DNA of 48,890 nt from Paracoccus fontiphilus (GCF_017356265.1 NZ_JAFNAW010000023.1:1-48890); one strand, 5' to 3'; positions 7,296 to 16,295 are shown, counted from the first letter of the stretch. Made by a program: numbers and translations. Notes: generated by a model from the letters alone, not told the origin.

Positions 7296-9458
7296 TCAGG
7301 CGCGGCGCAGGGCCTTCGCTTCCCGCCGCCGCGCGTGAAGCGCGGGCTCGGTATAGCCCGAGGGCTGCGTGGTGCCCGTCAGCACCAGATCCCGGGCGGC
7401 CTCGAAGGCGGGGCCGTCGAAGCCGGGCGCCATGGGAATGTAGTTCGGGTCGCCCGCGTTCTGCCCGTCCACCTTGGCGGCCATGCGGCGCAGGGCGTCC
7501 TCGACCTGCTCGCTGGTGATCAGCCGCTGTTCCAGCCAGTTCGCCAGCAGTTGCGCACTGATGCGGCAGGTGGCGCGGTCCTCCATCATCGGCACGTCGT
7601 CAATGTCGGGCACCTTGGAGCAGCCGACGCCCTGGTCCACCCAGCGCACCACATAGCCAAGGATGCCTTGCGCGCTGTTGTCCACCTCGCGCGCGATCTC
7701 GTCGGCCGACAAGGGCGTCTCGCCCACCAGCGCCGGGGTCAGCAGCGCGTCCAGGTCGGGGACGGGCTGGCCCTGCAACTGATCCTGGCGCGCGGCGACA
7801 TCGACCATATGGTAATGCAGCGCGTGCAACGTCGCGGCCGTCGGGCTGGGCACCCAGGCGGTGTTGGCGCCCGACTGCGGATGGGCGATCTTGGCCTGCA
7901 GCATCTCGGCCAGGGCATCGGGCTTGGCCCACATGCCCTTGCCGATCTGGGCCTTGCCGCGAAGCCCGGCGTTCAAGCCGATCAGCACGTTGCGATCCTC
8001 ATAGGCCTTGAGCCAGCCCGACCGGCGCGTGGCATCGCGCCCGGCGAACGCCCCCGCCTGCATCGAGGTGTGAATCTCGTCCCCCGTGCGGTCCAGGAAG
8101 CCGGTGTTGATGAAGAACAGCCGGTTGCGCAGGGCCTGAATGGTGGCGGCAAGGTTGGCGCTGGTGCGGCGTTCCTCGTCCATCAGGCCCAGCTTGACGG
8201 TATTGGCGGGCAGGCCCAGGATCTGCTCGACCTTGGTGAAGGTGCGGTCGGCGAAGGCGGCCTCGTCAGGGCCGTGCATCTTGGGCTTGACCACATAGAC
8301 CGCGCCGACGCGGCTGTTGCGGGGACCGTCGGTCTTCTTCAGGTCGTGCATCGCGCAGGCGACCGTCACCATGGCGTCCATCAGCCCTTCCGGCGTGTCC
8401 TGACCGTTCAGGCGCACCGCATCGGTGGTCATCAGCAGGCCCACGTTGCGGACCAGCAGCAGCGCGCGGCCCTGCAGGGTGACGGTGCTGCCGTCGGGGC
8501 GCGTGACCTCGCGGTCGGCAGCCAGGCGGCGGGTCATGGGCTTGCCGCCCTTTTCGAAGGTGTCGGCCAGGTCGCCTGTCATCAGACCAAGCCAGTTGGC
8601 GTAAACGCCGACCTTGTCGGCGGCATCGACGGCGGCGACGCTGTCCTCGCAATCCTGGATGGCGGTCAGCGCCGCCTCCAGCACCACGTCGCGCAGGCCC
8701 GACGCCGAGGCCGCGCCGATCGGGTGGTCGGGGTTGATGACCAGTTCCACATGCAGGCCGTTGTGGCGCAGGACCAGCCCGGTGTCCCCGCCCTCGACCC
8801 GGCGGCCGACGAAGGCCGAGGGATCGCGCAGCGCACCGTCGGACGACCCGACCGTGGCGGTCAGCCCGCCGTCATCCGCATGATAGGCCGTCACCTCGGC
8901 ATGGCTGCCGCTTTCCAGCGGGAAGGCTTCGTCCAGGAACCGGGCGGCGCGGGCCACGACGGCATCCCGGCGCGCGGGGTCGATGCCCCCGCCTGCCGGA
9001 GGCGGACCCATCACGTCGGACCCGTAAAGCGCGTCATACAGCGAACCCCAGCGCGCATTGGCGGCGTTCAGCGCAAAGCGGGCATTGCTGACGGGAACCA
9101 CCAACTGCGGACCGGCGACCTGCGCGATCTCGGGGTCGATCCGGCCGTTGTCGATTGCAAAGGGCGCAGGTTCGGGAACCAGGTAGCCGATCTCGGTCAG
9201 GAAGGCGCGATAGGCGGCCACGTCCCAAGGCTGGTTGCCGCGCGCCTTGTGCCAGGCGTCGATCCGGCCCTGCAGGTCGGCGCGGCGATCCAGAAGCACG
9301 CGGTTCTCGGATGCGAATTCGCCCAGCAGTTCGGCATAGCCCGACCAGAAGCGGTCGGCCTCTACGCCGATGCCCGGCAGCACACTGGTTTCCACGAAGG
9401 CCGCAAGTTCCTCGGCCACGTCGAGGCCATGCCTTTGAGTGTAACTGGTCTCGCTCAT
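7296..9458 (-). CDS. glcB: Malate synthase G
   Basis: A 720-residue protein, the length of the monomeric G isoform (E. coli GlcB 723). The enzyme condenses glyoxylate with acetyl-CoA to give malate in the cytosol. Conserved segments are LFFINTGFLDRTGDEIHTSM, the AYEDRNVLIGLNAGLRGKAQIGKGMWAKPD region, and VRWVDQGVGCSKVPDI near the C-terminal catalytic domain. I start at ATG 9458 (MSETSYTQRH), preceded by GGAAAGGA at a usable distance, and not at the upstream in-frame codon at 9503. Isocitrate lyase is not in the window. The gene stands alone with its own terminator and a palindrome in its promoter region, suggesting separate carbon-source control. Confidence 0.97.
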   Translation of the reverse strand: MSETSYTQRHGLDVAEELAAFVETSVLPGIGVEADRFWSGYAELLGEFASENRVLLDRRADLQGRIDAWHKARGNQPWDVAAYRAFLTEIGYLVPEPAPFAIDNGRIDPEIAQVAGPQLVVPVSNARFALNAANARWGSLYDALYGSDVMGPPPAGGGIDPARRDAVVARAARFLDEAFPLESGSHAEVTAYHADDGGLTATVGSSDGALRDPSAFVGRRVEGGDTGLVLRHNGLHVELVINPDHPIGAASASGLRDVVLEAALTAIQDCEDSVAAVDAADKVGVYANWLGLMTGDLADTFEKGGKPMTRRLAADREVTRPDGSTVTLQGRALLLVRNVGLLMTTDAVRLNGQDTPEGLMDAMVTVACAMHDLKKTDGPRNSRVGAVYVVKPKMHGPDEAAFADRTFTKVEQILGLPANTVKLGLMDEERRTSANLAATIQALRNRLFFINTGFLDRTGDEIHTSMQAGAFAGRDATRRSGWLKAYEDRNVLIGLNAGLRGKAQIGKGMWAKPDALAEMLQAKIAHPQSGANTAWVPSPTAATLHALHYHMVDVAARQDQLQGQPVPDLDALLTPALVGETPLSADEIAREVDNSAQGILGYVVRWVDQGVGCSKVPDIDDVPMMEDRATCRISAQLLANWLEQRLITSEQVEDALRRMAAKVDGQNAGDPNYIPMAPGFDGPAFEAARDLVLTGTTQPSGYTEPALHARRREAKALRRA

Positions 9459-9533
9459 CCGACAAATCCTTTCCGACTCGGGCGACGGTATACCATCGCG
9501 CACTTTCCCATTGCTTACGTCAAGGCCCGCGCA

Positions 9534-9553
9534 TTTCCAAGCGCAGTTGGAAA
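9534..9553. promoter_or_regulatory. Perfect inverted repeat upstream of malate synthase
   Basis: TTTCCAA and TTGGAAA flank a 6-base spacer (GCGCAG), 75 bases upstream of the glcB start and 26 bases beyond the AI-2E permease stop. Further half-site-like TTTCC/CTTTCC motifs lie nearby on the minus strand. It is placed like a transcription-factor operator. No T-run follows it, so it is a poor terminator for the upstream gene. The regulator is unknown. Confidence 0.45.
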
Positions 9554-9578
9554 GTTTTTCTGCCGTTCGGAAAAAATC

Positions 9579-10817
9579 TCAGCGGTCGGCCTTGTCCTCG
9601 GTCAGGACCGCGGCGGTCGCGTCGCGCGCGGCGCTTTCGTCCTCGGCCTCGGCGCCGGCCTCGACGATGTCGCGGGCTTCCTCCTCGTCCTCATCCTCGA
9701 TGGTCGGGGGATCTTCGCCCGCCAGGAAGTTGCCGAACTTTTCCCAGCCGGGGACATAGTCGGCCAGAACCCGCAACACGACCAGCACCGGCACGGCGAT
9801 GATCATGCCGATCACCGACCACAGCCAAGCCCACAGGGCCACGGCCAGGAAGACGACCACGGTGTTCATCTGCAACCGGCGCGACACGAAATAGGGGGTG
9901 ATCACCTGCCCCTCCAGCGCGGTCAGCAGCATATAGGTCCCGGCCACCATCAAGGGCCAGAAGACGCCCGGCATGACCACAAGCGCCACGGTCCCGGACA
10001 CCACCACGCCCATGATGGCGCCCAGATAAGGAATGTAGTTCAGGACGAAGGCGCTGATGCCGAACAGGATCGCGCCGGGCATCCCCCAAGCGAACATGGC
10101 AAGGCCGATGGCCAGCGCCAGCCCCGCGTTGATGATGGTGATGGCGCCCAGGTAGTTGCCCAGCGAATCCTCGATCTGGCGCAGGGCCAGATAGGCGCTG
10201 CGCTTTTCGGCCATGGAATCGAAGCTTTGCACGATCTTGAGATACAGCAGATCGCCCGAGGCCAGCATGAAGAACAGCAGGAACAGCGTGAAGACCACCT
10301 GCCCCAGGATCGCCGGCGTGAACTTCATCATGGAGGTCAGGGGGCTGTCGCCCACCTCCTCGACCCTCACGGTCGGGGGCTCGTCGCCGTTGTCGTCGGC
10401 GTTCTGGACCTCCTCGATCTCCTGGGCGGCCTGCTGCAATTCCTCGAAGGATTCGCGCAGTTCGCTGAACTTCTGTTCAAGCCGGATCTTGATGGTGGGC
10501 AGGTTCTGGGCCGCCTGGTTGATCGGGCCGCTGGCGGCCAGGGCGATCAGGGCCACCGTCACGATCAGTCCCAGCGTCACCCCCGTCGCCGTCAGCGCAT
10601 CGGGAATGCCGCGGCGGCGGGCCAGGCGGCGCAGGGGGGTGAAGACGAAGAACAGCAGCGCCGCCAGCGTCACCGGCATCAGGAAGTCGCGCCCGGCGGC
10701 GATCGCCGCGAAGGCCAGGATCAGGAAGATTCCGATGACAGCCCAGTTGGCCGCGCGCCCGCTGGCGCCACTGCCTTCCGGTCGAAAACGCGGAAAGCTG
10801 AATTGCTTGTCGGCCAC
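9579..10817 (-). CDS. AI-2E family (PerM-type) membrane protein
   Basis: A 412-residue inner-membrane protein with seven to eight predicted helices. It has the family pattern of an N-terminal helix pair, a long charged coiled-coil segment (about residues 108-145, ELRESFEELQQAAQEIEEVQ) and a C-terminal helix bundle with ALLFGI-like and LEGQVITPYFVSRRL motifs. The family includes E. coli TqsA (autoinducer-2 export) and PerM; related proteins act as Na+/H+ antiporters, so function cannot be assigned. The C-terminal 50 residues are very acidic (EDEDEEEARD). The start is GTG with AAGGGGGC upstream. Confidence 0.88.
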   Translation of the reverse strand: MADKQFSFPRFRPEGSGASGRAANWAVIGIFLILAFAAIAAGRDFLMPVTLAALLFFVFTPLRRLARRRGIPDALTATGVTLGLIVTVALIALAASGPINQAAQNLPTIKIRLEQKFSELRESFEELQQAAQEIEEVQNADDNGDEPPTVRVEEVGDSPLTSMMKFTPAILGQVVFTLFLLFFMLASGDLLYLKIVQSFDSMAEKRSAYLALRQIEDSLGNYLGAITIINAGLALAIGLAMFAWGMPGAILFGISAFVLNYIPYLGAIMGVVVSGTVALVVMPGVFWPLMVAGTYMLLTALEGQVITPYFVSRRLQMNTVVVFLAVALWAWLWSVIGMIIAVPVLVVLRVLADYVPGWEKFGNFLAGEDPPTIEDEDEEEARDIVEAGAEAEDESAARDATAAVLTEDKADR

Positions 10818-10861
10818 GGCCTGGACGCCCCCTTAGGTCAATGCCTTGGCAGCAAACGCAA

Positions 10862-10890
10862 GCGGCGGCCCGGTCGTTCCGGGCCGCCGC
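10862..10890 (-). terminator. Strong 12-bp hairpin downstream of carboxynorspermidine synthase
   Basis: GCGGCGGCCCGG (10862-10873) pairs perfectly with CCGGGCCGCCGC (10879-10890) around a 5-base loop. It lies 23 bases past the stop of the upstream minus-strand gene and 45 bases before the AI-2E start. The sequence after the stem on the minus strand is only moderately T-rich, so termination is likely but not textbook. Confidence 0.6.
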
Positions 10891-10912
10891 GCATGTCGGC
10901 CGCGATGGCGGC

Positions 10913-12139
10913 CTAGAGGGGGTGGTCGCCCGTCGCGTCGATCACGCGGGTGGGCAGGCCCATCTCGCCCAGAAGCTCCAGGAAGGGGCGGGCGGGCAGT
11001 TCCTCGACATTGACCATCGCCTTCACGTCCCAGATGCCGCGCGCGACCAGGATCGCGGCCGCGACCGGGGGCACGCCCGCCGTGTAGCTGATGCCCTGGC
11101 TGCCGACCTCCTGGAAAGCCTCCTTGTGGTCGGCGACGTTGTAGATGAAGACCTCGCCCGCCTTGCCGTCGCGGGTGCCCTTGACCAGGTCGCCGATGCA
11201 GGTCTTCCCCTCGTAGTCGGGCGCCAGGCTGGCCGGGTCGGGCAGCACGGCCTTGACGACCTTCAGGGGCACGACCTCCTGCCCCTCGGCGGTTTTCACC
11301 GGCTGCTCGGACAAGAGGCCCAGGTTCTTCAGCACCGTGAAGACGTTGATGTAATGGTCGCCGAAGCCCATCCAGAAGCGCACGTCGGCGTCCTTGTAGC
11401 GGGCGGAAAGGCTGTGGACCTCGTCATGGCCGGACAGGTATGCCTTCTGTTTGCCCACGACCGGCAGATCCCACTCGCGGCCGACCTCGAACATCCTGTT
11501 CGTGCGCCATTCGCCGCCCTGCCAGGAATAGACCACGCCGGTGAATTCGCGGAAGTTGATCTCGGGGTCGAAGTTGGTGGCGAACCAGCGGCCATGGCTG
11601 CCCGCGTTGATGTCCACGATGTCGATCGAGTCGATCTTGTCGAAGTATTCATCCTCGGCCAGGCGGGCATAGGCGTTGACCACGCCCGGATCGAAGCCCG
11701 CGCCCAGGATCGCGGTGATCCCGGCCGCCGCCACGTCCTCGCGCCGCGTCCATTCGTAGTTGCCGTACCAGGGCGGCGTTTCGCAGATCTTCGACGGGTC
11801 CTCGTGGATGGCCGTGTCGATATAGGCGGCCCCGGCGCGGATGCAGCCTTCCAGCACCGTCATGTTGATAAAGGCCGTCCCCACGTTCACCACGATCCCG
11901 GCGTCCACCTGACGGATCAGCGCCTCGACCGCGCCTGCGTCCATCGCATCGACCGCGTGGCTGGCGAAGGGCATCTGGTGGCCCTTGCCGCGCAGGCTGT
12001 CGATGATGGCATCGGCCTTGGACTGCGTGCGGTTGGCGATATGCAGTTCGCCGAATTCGGCAGCCCATTGCGCGACCTTGTGCGCCACGACTTGCGCGAC
12101 GCCACCCGCGCCGATGATGAGGACGTTCTTCTTGGCCAA
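10913..12139 (-). CDS. Carboxynorspermidine/carboxyspermidine synthase (saccharopine dehydrogenase family)
   Basis: A 408-residue NAD(P)H-dependent enzyme of the saccharopine dehydrogenase fold. An N-terminal Rossmann motif IGAGGVAQVVAHK spans residues about 7-19. GAGFDPGVVNAYA and SYTAGVPPVAAAI are typical of the bacterial LYS9-like branch. In this family aspartate semialdehyde is reductively condensed with putrescine or diaminopropane, giving the substrate of NspC. The nspC-like gene directly upstream in the same operon makes this much more likely than lysine biosynthesis. The start is TTG at 12139, with AAGGA about 8 bases upstream. A strong hairpin follows the stop. Confidence 0.9.
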   Translation of the reverse strand: MAKKNVLIIGAGGVAQVVAHKVAQWAAEFGELHIANRTQSKADAIIDSLRGKGHQMPFASHAVDAMDAGAVEALIRQVDAGIVVNVGTAFINMTVLEGCIRAGAAYIDTAIHEDPSKICETPPWYGNYEWTRREDVAAAGITAILGAGFDPGVVNAYARLAEDEYFDKIDSIDIVDINAGSHGRWFATNFDPEINFREFTGVVYSWQGGEWRTNRMFEVGREWDLPVVGKQKAYLSGHDEVHSLSARYKDADVRFWMGFGDHYINVFTVLKNLGLLSEQPVKTAEGQEVVPLKVVKAVLPDPASLAPDYEGKTCIGDLVKGTRDGKAGEVFIYNVADHKEAFQEVGSQGISYTAGVPPVAAAILVARGIWDVKAMVNVEELPARPFLELLGEMGLPTRVIDATGDHPL

Positions 12140-12173
12140 TTACGGATCCTTTCCGGGTTGCAGAGAGGGTGCC

Positions 12174-13274
12174 TTACGACAGGCTGGACTTGTAGTCTTC
12201 ATAGGGGAAATCGCGGACGGTGCGGATGGTGCCGTCGTCCTCGCGAATGGCGATGGCTGGCATGGCGACGCCGTTGAACCAGTTCTTCTTGACCATCGTA
12301 TAGCCCGCCGCGTCGGCGATGCTGATCCGGTCGCCGACCTGCAAGGGCTGCGGAAAGCGCGCATCACCGAAGATGTCGCCCGCAAGGCAGGTCTTGCCCG
12401 CGATCTGGTATTCGTGGCCGCCGTCCTGCGGCAGCTTGGCCGTTTCGCGATAGATCAGCAGATCCAGCATGTGCGCCTCGATGCTGCTGTCCACGATGGC
12501 GACCTGCTTGCCGTTGTCAATGATGTCCAGGACGCTCACCTCGAGCGAGGTGGTCCGGGTGATGCTGGCCTCGCCGGGTTCAAGATAGGCCTGGACGCCC
12601 CAGCGGTCCTGGAACGCCTTCAGCCGGTCGGCCAACCGGTCCAGCGGATAGCCCTCGCCCGTGAAATGGATGCCGCCGCCCAAGGACACCCAGTCCAGGC
12701 GCTTGAGGATGGGGCCGAACTCGGTCTCGATCCGGGTCAGTTGGCTGTCGAACAGGTCGAAGTCGCGGTTCTCGCAGTTGTAGTGGATCATCACCCCGCC
12801 GATCCGGTCCATCGCGGCCTCCAGCCGCGACAGGTCCCATTCGCCCAGGCGGCTGAAGGGCCGCGCCGGGTCGGCCAAGTCGAAGCCGCTGGTGGAAAAG
12901 CGCGGGTTCAGGCGCAGGCCGCGCGCGATCCCCGCCGCCTTGTTGTCGAAGCGGTCAAGCTGGGACAGGCTGTTGAAGATGATCTTGTCGGCGTAACCTA
13001 CCGCCTCGTCGATCTCGTGATCGGCCCAGGCGACGGAATAGGCATGGGTTTCCTTGCCGAACTCCTCGTGCCCCAGGCGCAGTTCGAACAGCGACGAGGA
13101 GGTCGTGCCGTCCATGTAGTCGCGCATGAAGTCGAAGACCGACCAGGTGGCAAAGCATTTCAGCGCCAGCAGCGCCTTGGCCCCCGACGCCTCGCGCAGA
13201 TGGGCGACCTTTTCCATGTTGCGGCGCAGCGCCGGCTTGTCGATGAGGTAGAACGGCGTCTGCATCCGGGCCAT
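12174..13274 (-). CDS. nspC: Carboxynorspermidine (carboxyspermidine) decarboxylase
   Basis: A 366-residue fold-type III PLP decarboxylase of the alanine racemase/ornithine decarboxylase-like group. ALLALKCFATWSVFDFMRDY near residues 34-53 contains the PLP lysine, and the glycine-rich LGGGIHFTGEGYP and the CLAGDIFGD segment are typical of NspC. It removes CO2 from carboxynorspermidine or carboxyspermidine, the last step of the alternative polyamine route. ATG 13274 has AAAGG 6 bases upstream. It is the first gene of a two-gene operon with the synthase 34 bases downstream. A sigma70-like promoter lies just upstream. Confidence 0.94.
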   Translation of the reverse strand: MARMQTPFYLIDKPALRRNMEKVAHLREASGAKALLALKCFATWSVFDFMRDYMDGTTSSSLFELRLGHEEFGKETHAYSVAWADHEIDEAVGYADKIIFNSLSQLDRFDNKAAGIARGLRLNPRFSTSGFDLADPARPFSRLGEWDLSRLEAAMDRIGGVMIHYNCENRDFDLFDSQLTRIETEFGPILKRLDWVSLGGGIHFTGEGYPLDRLADRLKAFQDRWGVQAYLEPGEASITRTTSLEVSVLDIIDNGKQVAIVDSSIEAHMLDLLIYRETAKLPQDGGHEYQIAGKTCLAGDIFGDARFPQPLQVGDRISIADAAGYTMVKKNWFNGVAMPAIAIREDDGTIRTVRDFPYEDYKSSLS

Positions 13275-13306
13275 GCGAAACCTTTGGGGTCAAATGCGAA
13301 AGGGCC

Positions 13307-13335
13307 GATATAGCCACGGCACGAGGTTTTCGCAA
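13307..13335 (-). promoter_or_regulatory. Predicted sigma70 promoter of the nspC operon
   Basis: On the minus strand, TTGCGA (13330-13335) and TATATC (13307-13312) are separated by exactly 17 bases. This would place the transcript start near 13300, about 26 bases before the nspC ATG. It is a prediction from motif and spacing only. Confidence 0.5.
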
Positions 13336-13374
13336 GAAAGCGTGACAGCCGGGTGACAGGGCGGGCGCGGGCGG

Positions 13375-13722
13375 TCAGCCGCCTGCGGCAAGGCGCCGGA
13401 ATTCGCGTTTCAGCAGGTCCAGTTCGGCGCGCAGTTGCGCGACCTCGGCCAGAAGGTCGTCGCCCGCGACCGTTCCCGCGGTCAGGGCAAGGCTGGACAG
13501 GACCTCGTCCCCCGCGACCAGCAGCAGGCTGTGCGCGCCCTGGTCGATGACGGCCGGCGGAAGGCTGACTGACACCGCCCAGACGCCGGGACCCGCATCG
13601 CGCAGGCTCGCCTCGGCCACGACCTCTCCACGATGAAGCACGGACAGGGCGGCCGGCGGGTTGGCCGCCTGCAGCGCGCCGTTCCAGCACCCGCCCGAGA
13701 CGCCATGGCTTTCGAATTTCAT
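13375..13722 (-). CDS. Uncharacterised small protein with C-terminal coiled coil
   Basis: A 115-residue soluble protein with no signal peptide. Residues 1-80 look like a beta-rich domain with alternating hydrophobics (VLHRGEVVAEASLRD, VWAVSVSLPPAVID, HSLLLVAGDEVLSSLAL). Residues about 86-112 form a heptad-like helix (LLAEVAQLRAELDLLKREFRRL). ATG 13722 has AAGGAA 6 bases upstream and lies 10 bases after the DUF6478 stop, so the two are co-transcribed. I do not recognise the family. The shape, a beta domain plus short coiled coil, suggests a homo-oligomer or a partner of the DUF6478 protein. Confidence 0.7.
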   Translation of the reverse strand: MKFESHGVSGGCWNGALQAANPPAALSVLHRGEVVAEASLRDAGPGVWAVSVSLPPAVIDQGAHSLLLVAGDEVLSSLALTAGTVAGDDLLAEVAQLRAELDLLKREFRRLAAGG

Positions 13723-13732
13723 TGCCGTTCCT

Positions 13733-14506
13733 TCAGGCCTGCGCACGCGGGCGGCACGATACCACCGCGTCATTGATGCCGACCGCGTTCATGCGCGGCG
13801 ATTCGAAGATCAGATCCAGCCAGGCCTTCTCGATGGGGCGGTTCGCCAGATCGGCATAGGCCAGGTCGAACTCGACCCGCCTCGCGGCGCCCTGGCCTTC
13901 GACCGGATGGCCAAGCTGGCGCAGCATCGTTTCGGTGTTCGGGCCCTGGACCAGGTTGATCCGGGCATAGATGGTGATCGGGCGCTCGGCATCCAGCCTG
14001 GTGTCAAGCTGCAGGATGCGGTCGGCGCCCAGCCGCGCCAGCACGTCGTCCGGCAGGTCGATCGCCAGGGACAGGAAGCTGCCCGAGAAGCCCAGCATCT
14101 CCAGGTGCATCGCATAGCCGGACCCTTGTCCGGGGCGCGGACGGGCCGTCTGGCGCAGGATCATGGCGCGGTGCGGGCAGTCGTGCCACAAGGCCGCGTC
14201 CTCGCCCAGGCGGTGCCCGTTGCCGGGGGCCGCGACCGCCTGCGGGCTGATCCGCCCGCGCAGCAGGCGCGGGCGCCAGTGCCAGTCGGTGCCGGGCGGC
14301 AGGTCGTCGTCCGGCACCCCCAGGGGGCGCAGCATCCACGGGTCCGAGGCTTGCAGGAACCGGCCCAGCTGGCGATGCAGGACCTGCGCGCGGCTTCGCA
14401 ACTCGGGGTCGACCGGGCGCGGCCTGCGATCCTGCCTGTCGGCGACACGCGCCCAGTCGACGCGGTCCCCGCCGGCACGCAGCATTTCAAACAGACGCTT
14501 GACCAT
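13733..14506 (-). CDS. DUF6478 family protein
   Basis: A 257-residue protein with no membrane segment or signal peptide. It matches what I recall of DUF6478, a family found mainly in Rhodobacterales and of unknown function. Conserved-looking stretches are LRPLGVPDDDLPPGTDWHWRPRL around residues 60-82 and a second half with LSLAIDLPDDVLARLGADRI and ITIYARINLVQGPN. Trp and Asp residues in the WHWRP segment could form a binding face, but no catalytic motif is evident. ATG 14506 has GGAAAGGG upstream. It is followed at once by the small coiled-coil gene. Confidence 0.72.
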   Translation of the reverse strand: MVKRLFEMLRAGGDRVDWARVADRQDRRPRPVDPELRSRAQVLHRQLGRFLQASDPWMLRPLGVPDDDLPPGTDWHWRPRLLRGRISPQAVAAPGNGHRLGEDAALWHDCPHRAMILRQTARPRPGQGSGYAMHLEMLGFSGSFLSLAIDLPDDVLARLGADRILQLDTRLDAERPITIYARINLVQGPNTETMLRQLGHPVEGQGAARRVEFDLAYADLANRPIEKAWLDLIFESPRMNAVGINDAVVSCRPRAQA

Positions 14507-14566
14507 TCGGGGCCCTTTCCGCTCGCCCCTCGTGGATAGACTGCAACCACAGCGCGAACAAGCGCG

Positions 14567-14845
14567 CTAGGCCACCAATTCGTTCAACCGGGCGGCGCAG
14601 GCGAAATCCGCATCCGTCAGCCCGCCCGCGTCGTGCGTGGTGAAGGCGACCTCGCAATAGCCCCAGCCGAAGGACACGTCGGGATGGTGGTTCCGCCTGT
14701 TGCCCAGCCAGGCCGCCAGATTGGCCATCTCCACCGCCTTGGCGAAGCCCTTGAACTCGAAGCGCCGCAGGATCGCCCTGCCGTCGGGCGACAGCCGCCA
14801 GCCGTCCAGGGCTTCCAGTCGCGCCGCGATCCGGTCCGGTTCCAT
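14567..14845 (-). CDS. phhB: Pterin-4a-carbinolamine dehydratase (4a-hydroxytetrahydrobiopterin dehydratase)
   Basis: A short (about 92-residue) protein with the PCD/DCoH signature: [20 protein letters not shown], in which the paired His residues after Asn-Arg-Arg are catalytic, followed by [17 protein letters not shown]. The enzyme dehydrates the 4a-hydroxy pterin made by aromatic amino acid hydroxylases. Two adjacent ATG codons (14846-14848 and 14843-14845) follow GGAGG; spacing favours the second. It starts 8-11 bases after the cardiolipin synthase stop. No phenylalanine hydroxylase gene is nearby, so its pterin partner is elsewhere, or the protein has another role, as proposed for orphan members. 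Confidence 0.93.
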   Translation of the reverse strand: MEPDRIAARLEALDGWRLSPDGRAILRRFEFKGFAKAVEMANLAAWLGNRRNHHPDVSFGWGYCEVAFTTHDAGGLTDADFACAARLNELVA

Positions 14846-14855
14846 CATGTCCTCC

Positions 14856-16295
14856 TCACAGCAACGGAGAGGCCAGCGCCAGCAGGTTGTTGCGAATCCG
14901 GCGCAGGATGGACCAGCCGCGAACCTCCTCAAGCGTGATCTCTCGCGATCGCTCGATGTAGCCGTCCTGCCGGGCGTCCAGTTCGGCCACGAACTCCCGG
15001 TCGAAGACGGCCATGTTGACCTCGTAGTTCAGCTCGAAGCTGCGACGGTCCAGATTGGCACTGCCGACCATGCCCATGCGGCCGTCCACGGTCATGATCT
15101 TGGAATGCAGCAAGCCGTCCTGGAACAGCATGATCCGCGCGCCCGCCGACAGAAGCCCGAAGTAGAACCCCTCGCTGGTGGCGCCCACGACGAGGGAATC
15201 GTTGCGGGCGGGCAGGATCATCGTGACCTCGACCCCCCGCCGGGCGGCGGCGCGGACGGCGGCGTCCACGGCGGTGTCGGGCACGTAATAGGGCGTGGTG
15301 ATGACCACCTGGTCGCGCGCCGCGTGCAGCATCCCCGCCAGGCAATCGGAAATGGACCCCTGCCGCCGGTCCGGCCCGGTGGCGATGACCTGCGCGATCT
15401 CTCCGGGATCGGCGACGGGTGCGACGGGCTGCTGCATGTCGCCCAGATCCTTGCCGGTATAGCTCATCCAGTCGCCCAGGAAGACCGACTGGAACTGCCG
15501 CACCACGGGCCCCTCGACCGACATCAGGATGTCCACCCAGGGCGCGAAGCGCGGCTTGATGGCAAAGGCCATGTCGGCGCAGTTGCGGCTGCCCGAAAAG
15601 GCCACGCGGTTGTCCACGACCAGGATCTTGCGGTGGTTGCGCAGATCCAGCCTGCGGAACAGCACGCTGATGAAGGGCAAGCCCCAGGGAAAGGCGGTGA
15701 CGCATTCGGCCCCTGCCTCCTGCATCTGCGCCCACAACGGAGATCGAACCAGCAGCCGCGAGCCAAGCGCATCCACGATCACCCGGCATTCGACGCCGCG
15801 CCGGGCGGCGCGGGCCACGGCCTCGGCCATCTTCTGCCCCGAATGGTCGGGCAGCCAGATGTAGAACAGGATGTGGACGTGATCCGCCGCCCTGTCGATC
15901 GCGTGGATCAGGCGGTCGATGGCTTCGTCGCCCTCCTCCAGCAGGTGGATGCGGTTTCCGGTCAGCGCCGACATGCCGCCCACGGCCGCATTCGCCGCGA
16001 CCACGGGCAGCGCGTAATGCGGCGGCTCCGCGATGACGGCGGGGTTCGGGACGCGCAGGTTGGTCAGCCGGTCGCGGACGTCGGCCATGCGCTGGACCTC
16101 GGCCTGGTTCAGCCGCACCTCGCCGAACAGCACATAGGCCAGGATGCCGACCACCGGCAGCGCCTCGATCACCATGATCCAGGCCAGGCGGACGGACGGG
16201 TCCAGCCGCGGGCGGATCAGGACGCGCGCGATCAGGGCCAGGGTGACCGTCGTATGCAGCGTGACAAGGATCGAGGCCCACATGGCGCGCATCAT
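14856..16295 (-). CDS. cls: Cardiolipin synthase (PLD superfamily)
   Basis: A 479-residue membrane-bound enzyme joining two phosphatidylglycerols (or PG and another phospholipid) to form cardiolipin. Two N-terminal transmembrane helices (about 5-25 and 37-57) belong to the PLDc_N region. There are two HKD motifs: NHRKILVVD with H221, K223 and D228, then [20 protein letters not shown] near residue 400. Each motif is followed by the GS(R/A)N element. The frame stays open about 1 kb upstream as the antisense of accD, so I place the start at ATG 16295, where the helix begins and a GGGCGGG precedes. It overlaps nothing and is followed closely by the pterin dehydratase gene. Confidence 0.94.
   Translation of the reverse strand: MMRAMWASILVTLHTTVTLALIARVLIRPRLDPSVRLAWIMVIEALPVVGILAYVLFGEVRLNQAEVQRMADVRDRLTNLRVPNPAVIAEPPHYALPVVAANAAVGGMSALTGNRIHLLEEGDEAIDRLIHAIDRAADHVHILFYIWLPDHSGQKMAEAVARAARRGVECRVIVDALGSRLLVRSPLWAQMQEAGAECVTAFPWGLPFISVLFRRLDLRNHRKILVVDNRVAFSGSRNCADMAFAIKPRFAPWVDILMSVEGPVVRQFQSVFLGDWMSYTGKDLGDMQQPVAPVADPGEIAQVIATGPDRRQGSISDCLAGMLHAARDQVVITTPYYVPDTAVDAAVRAAARRGVEVTMILPARNDSLVVGATSEGFYFGLLSAGARIMLFQDGLLHSKIMTVDGRMGMVGSANLDRRSFELNYEVNMAVFDREFVAELDARQDGYIERSREITLEEVRGWSILRRIRNNLLALASPLL

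Noticed and set aside
7293..10916. 1207-codon plus-strand open frame
   Set aside because: It lies opposite malate synthase and the AI-2E permease, is rich in Arg/Gly/His/Gln, and has no domain. Long antisense frames are expected at this GC content.
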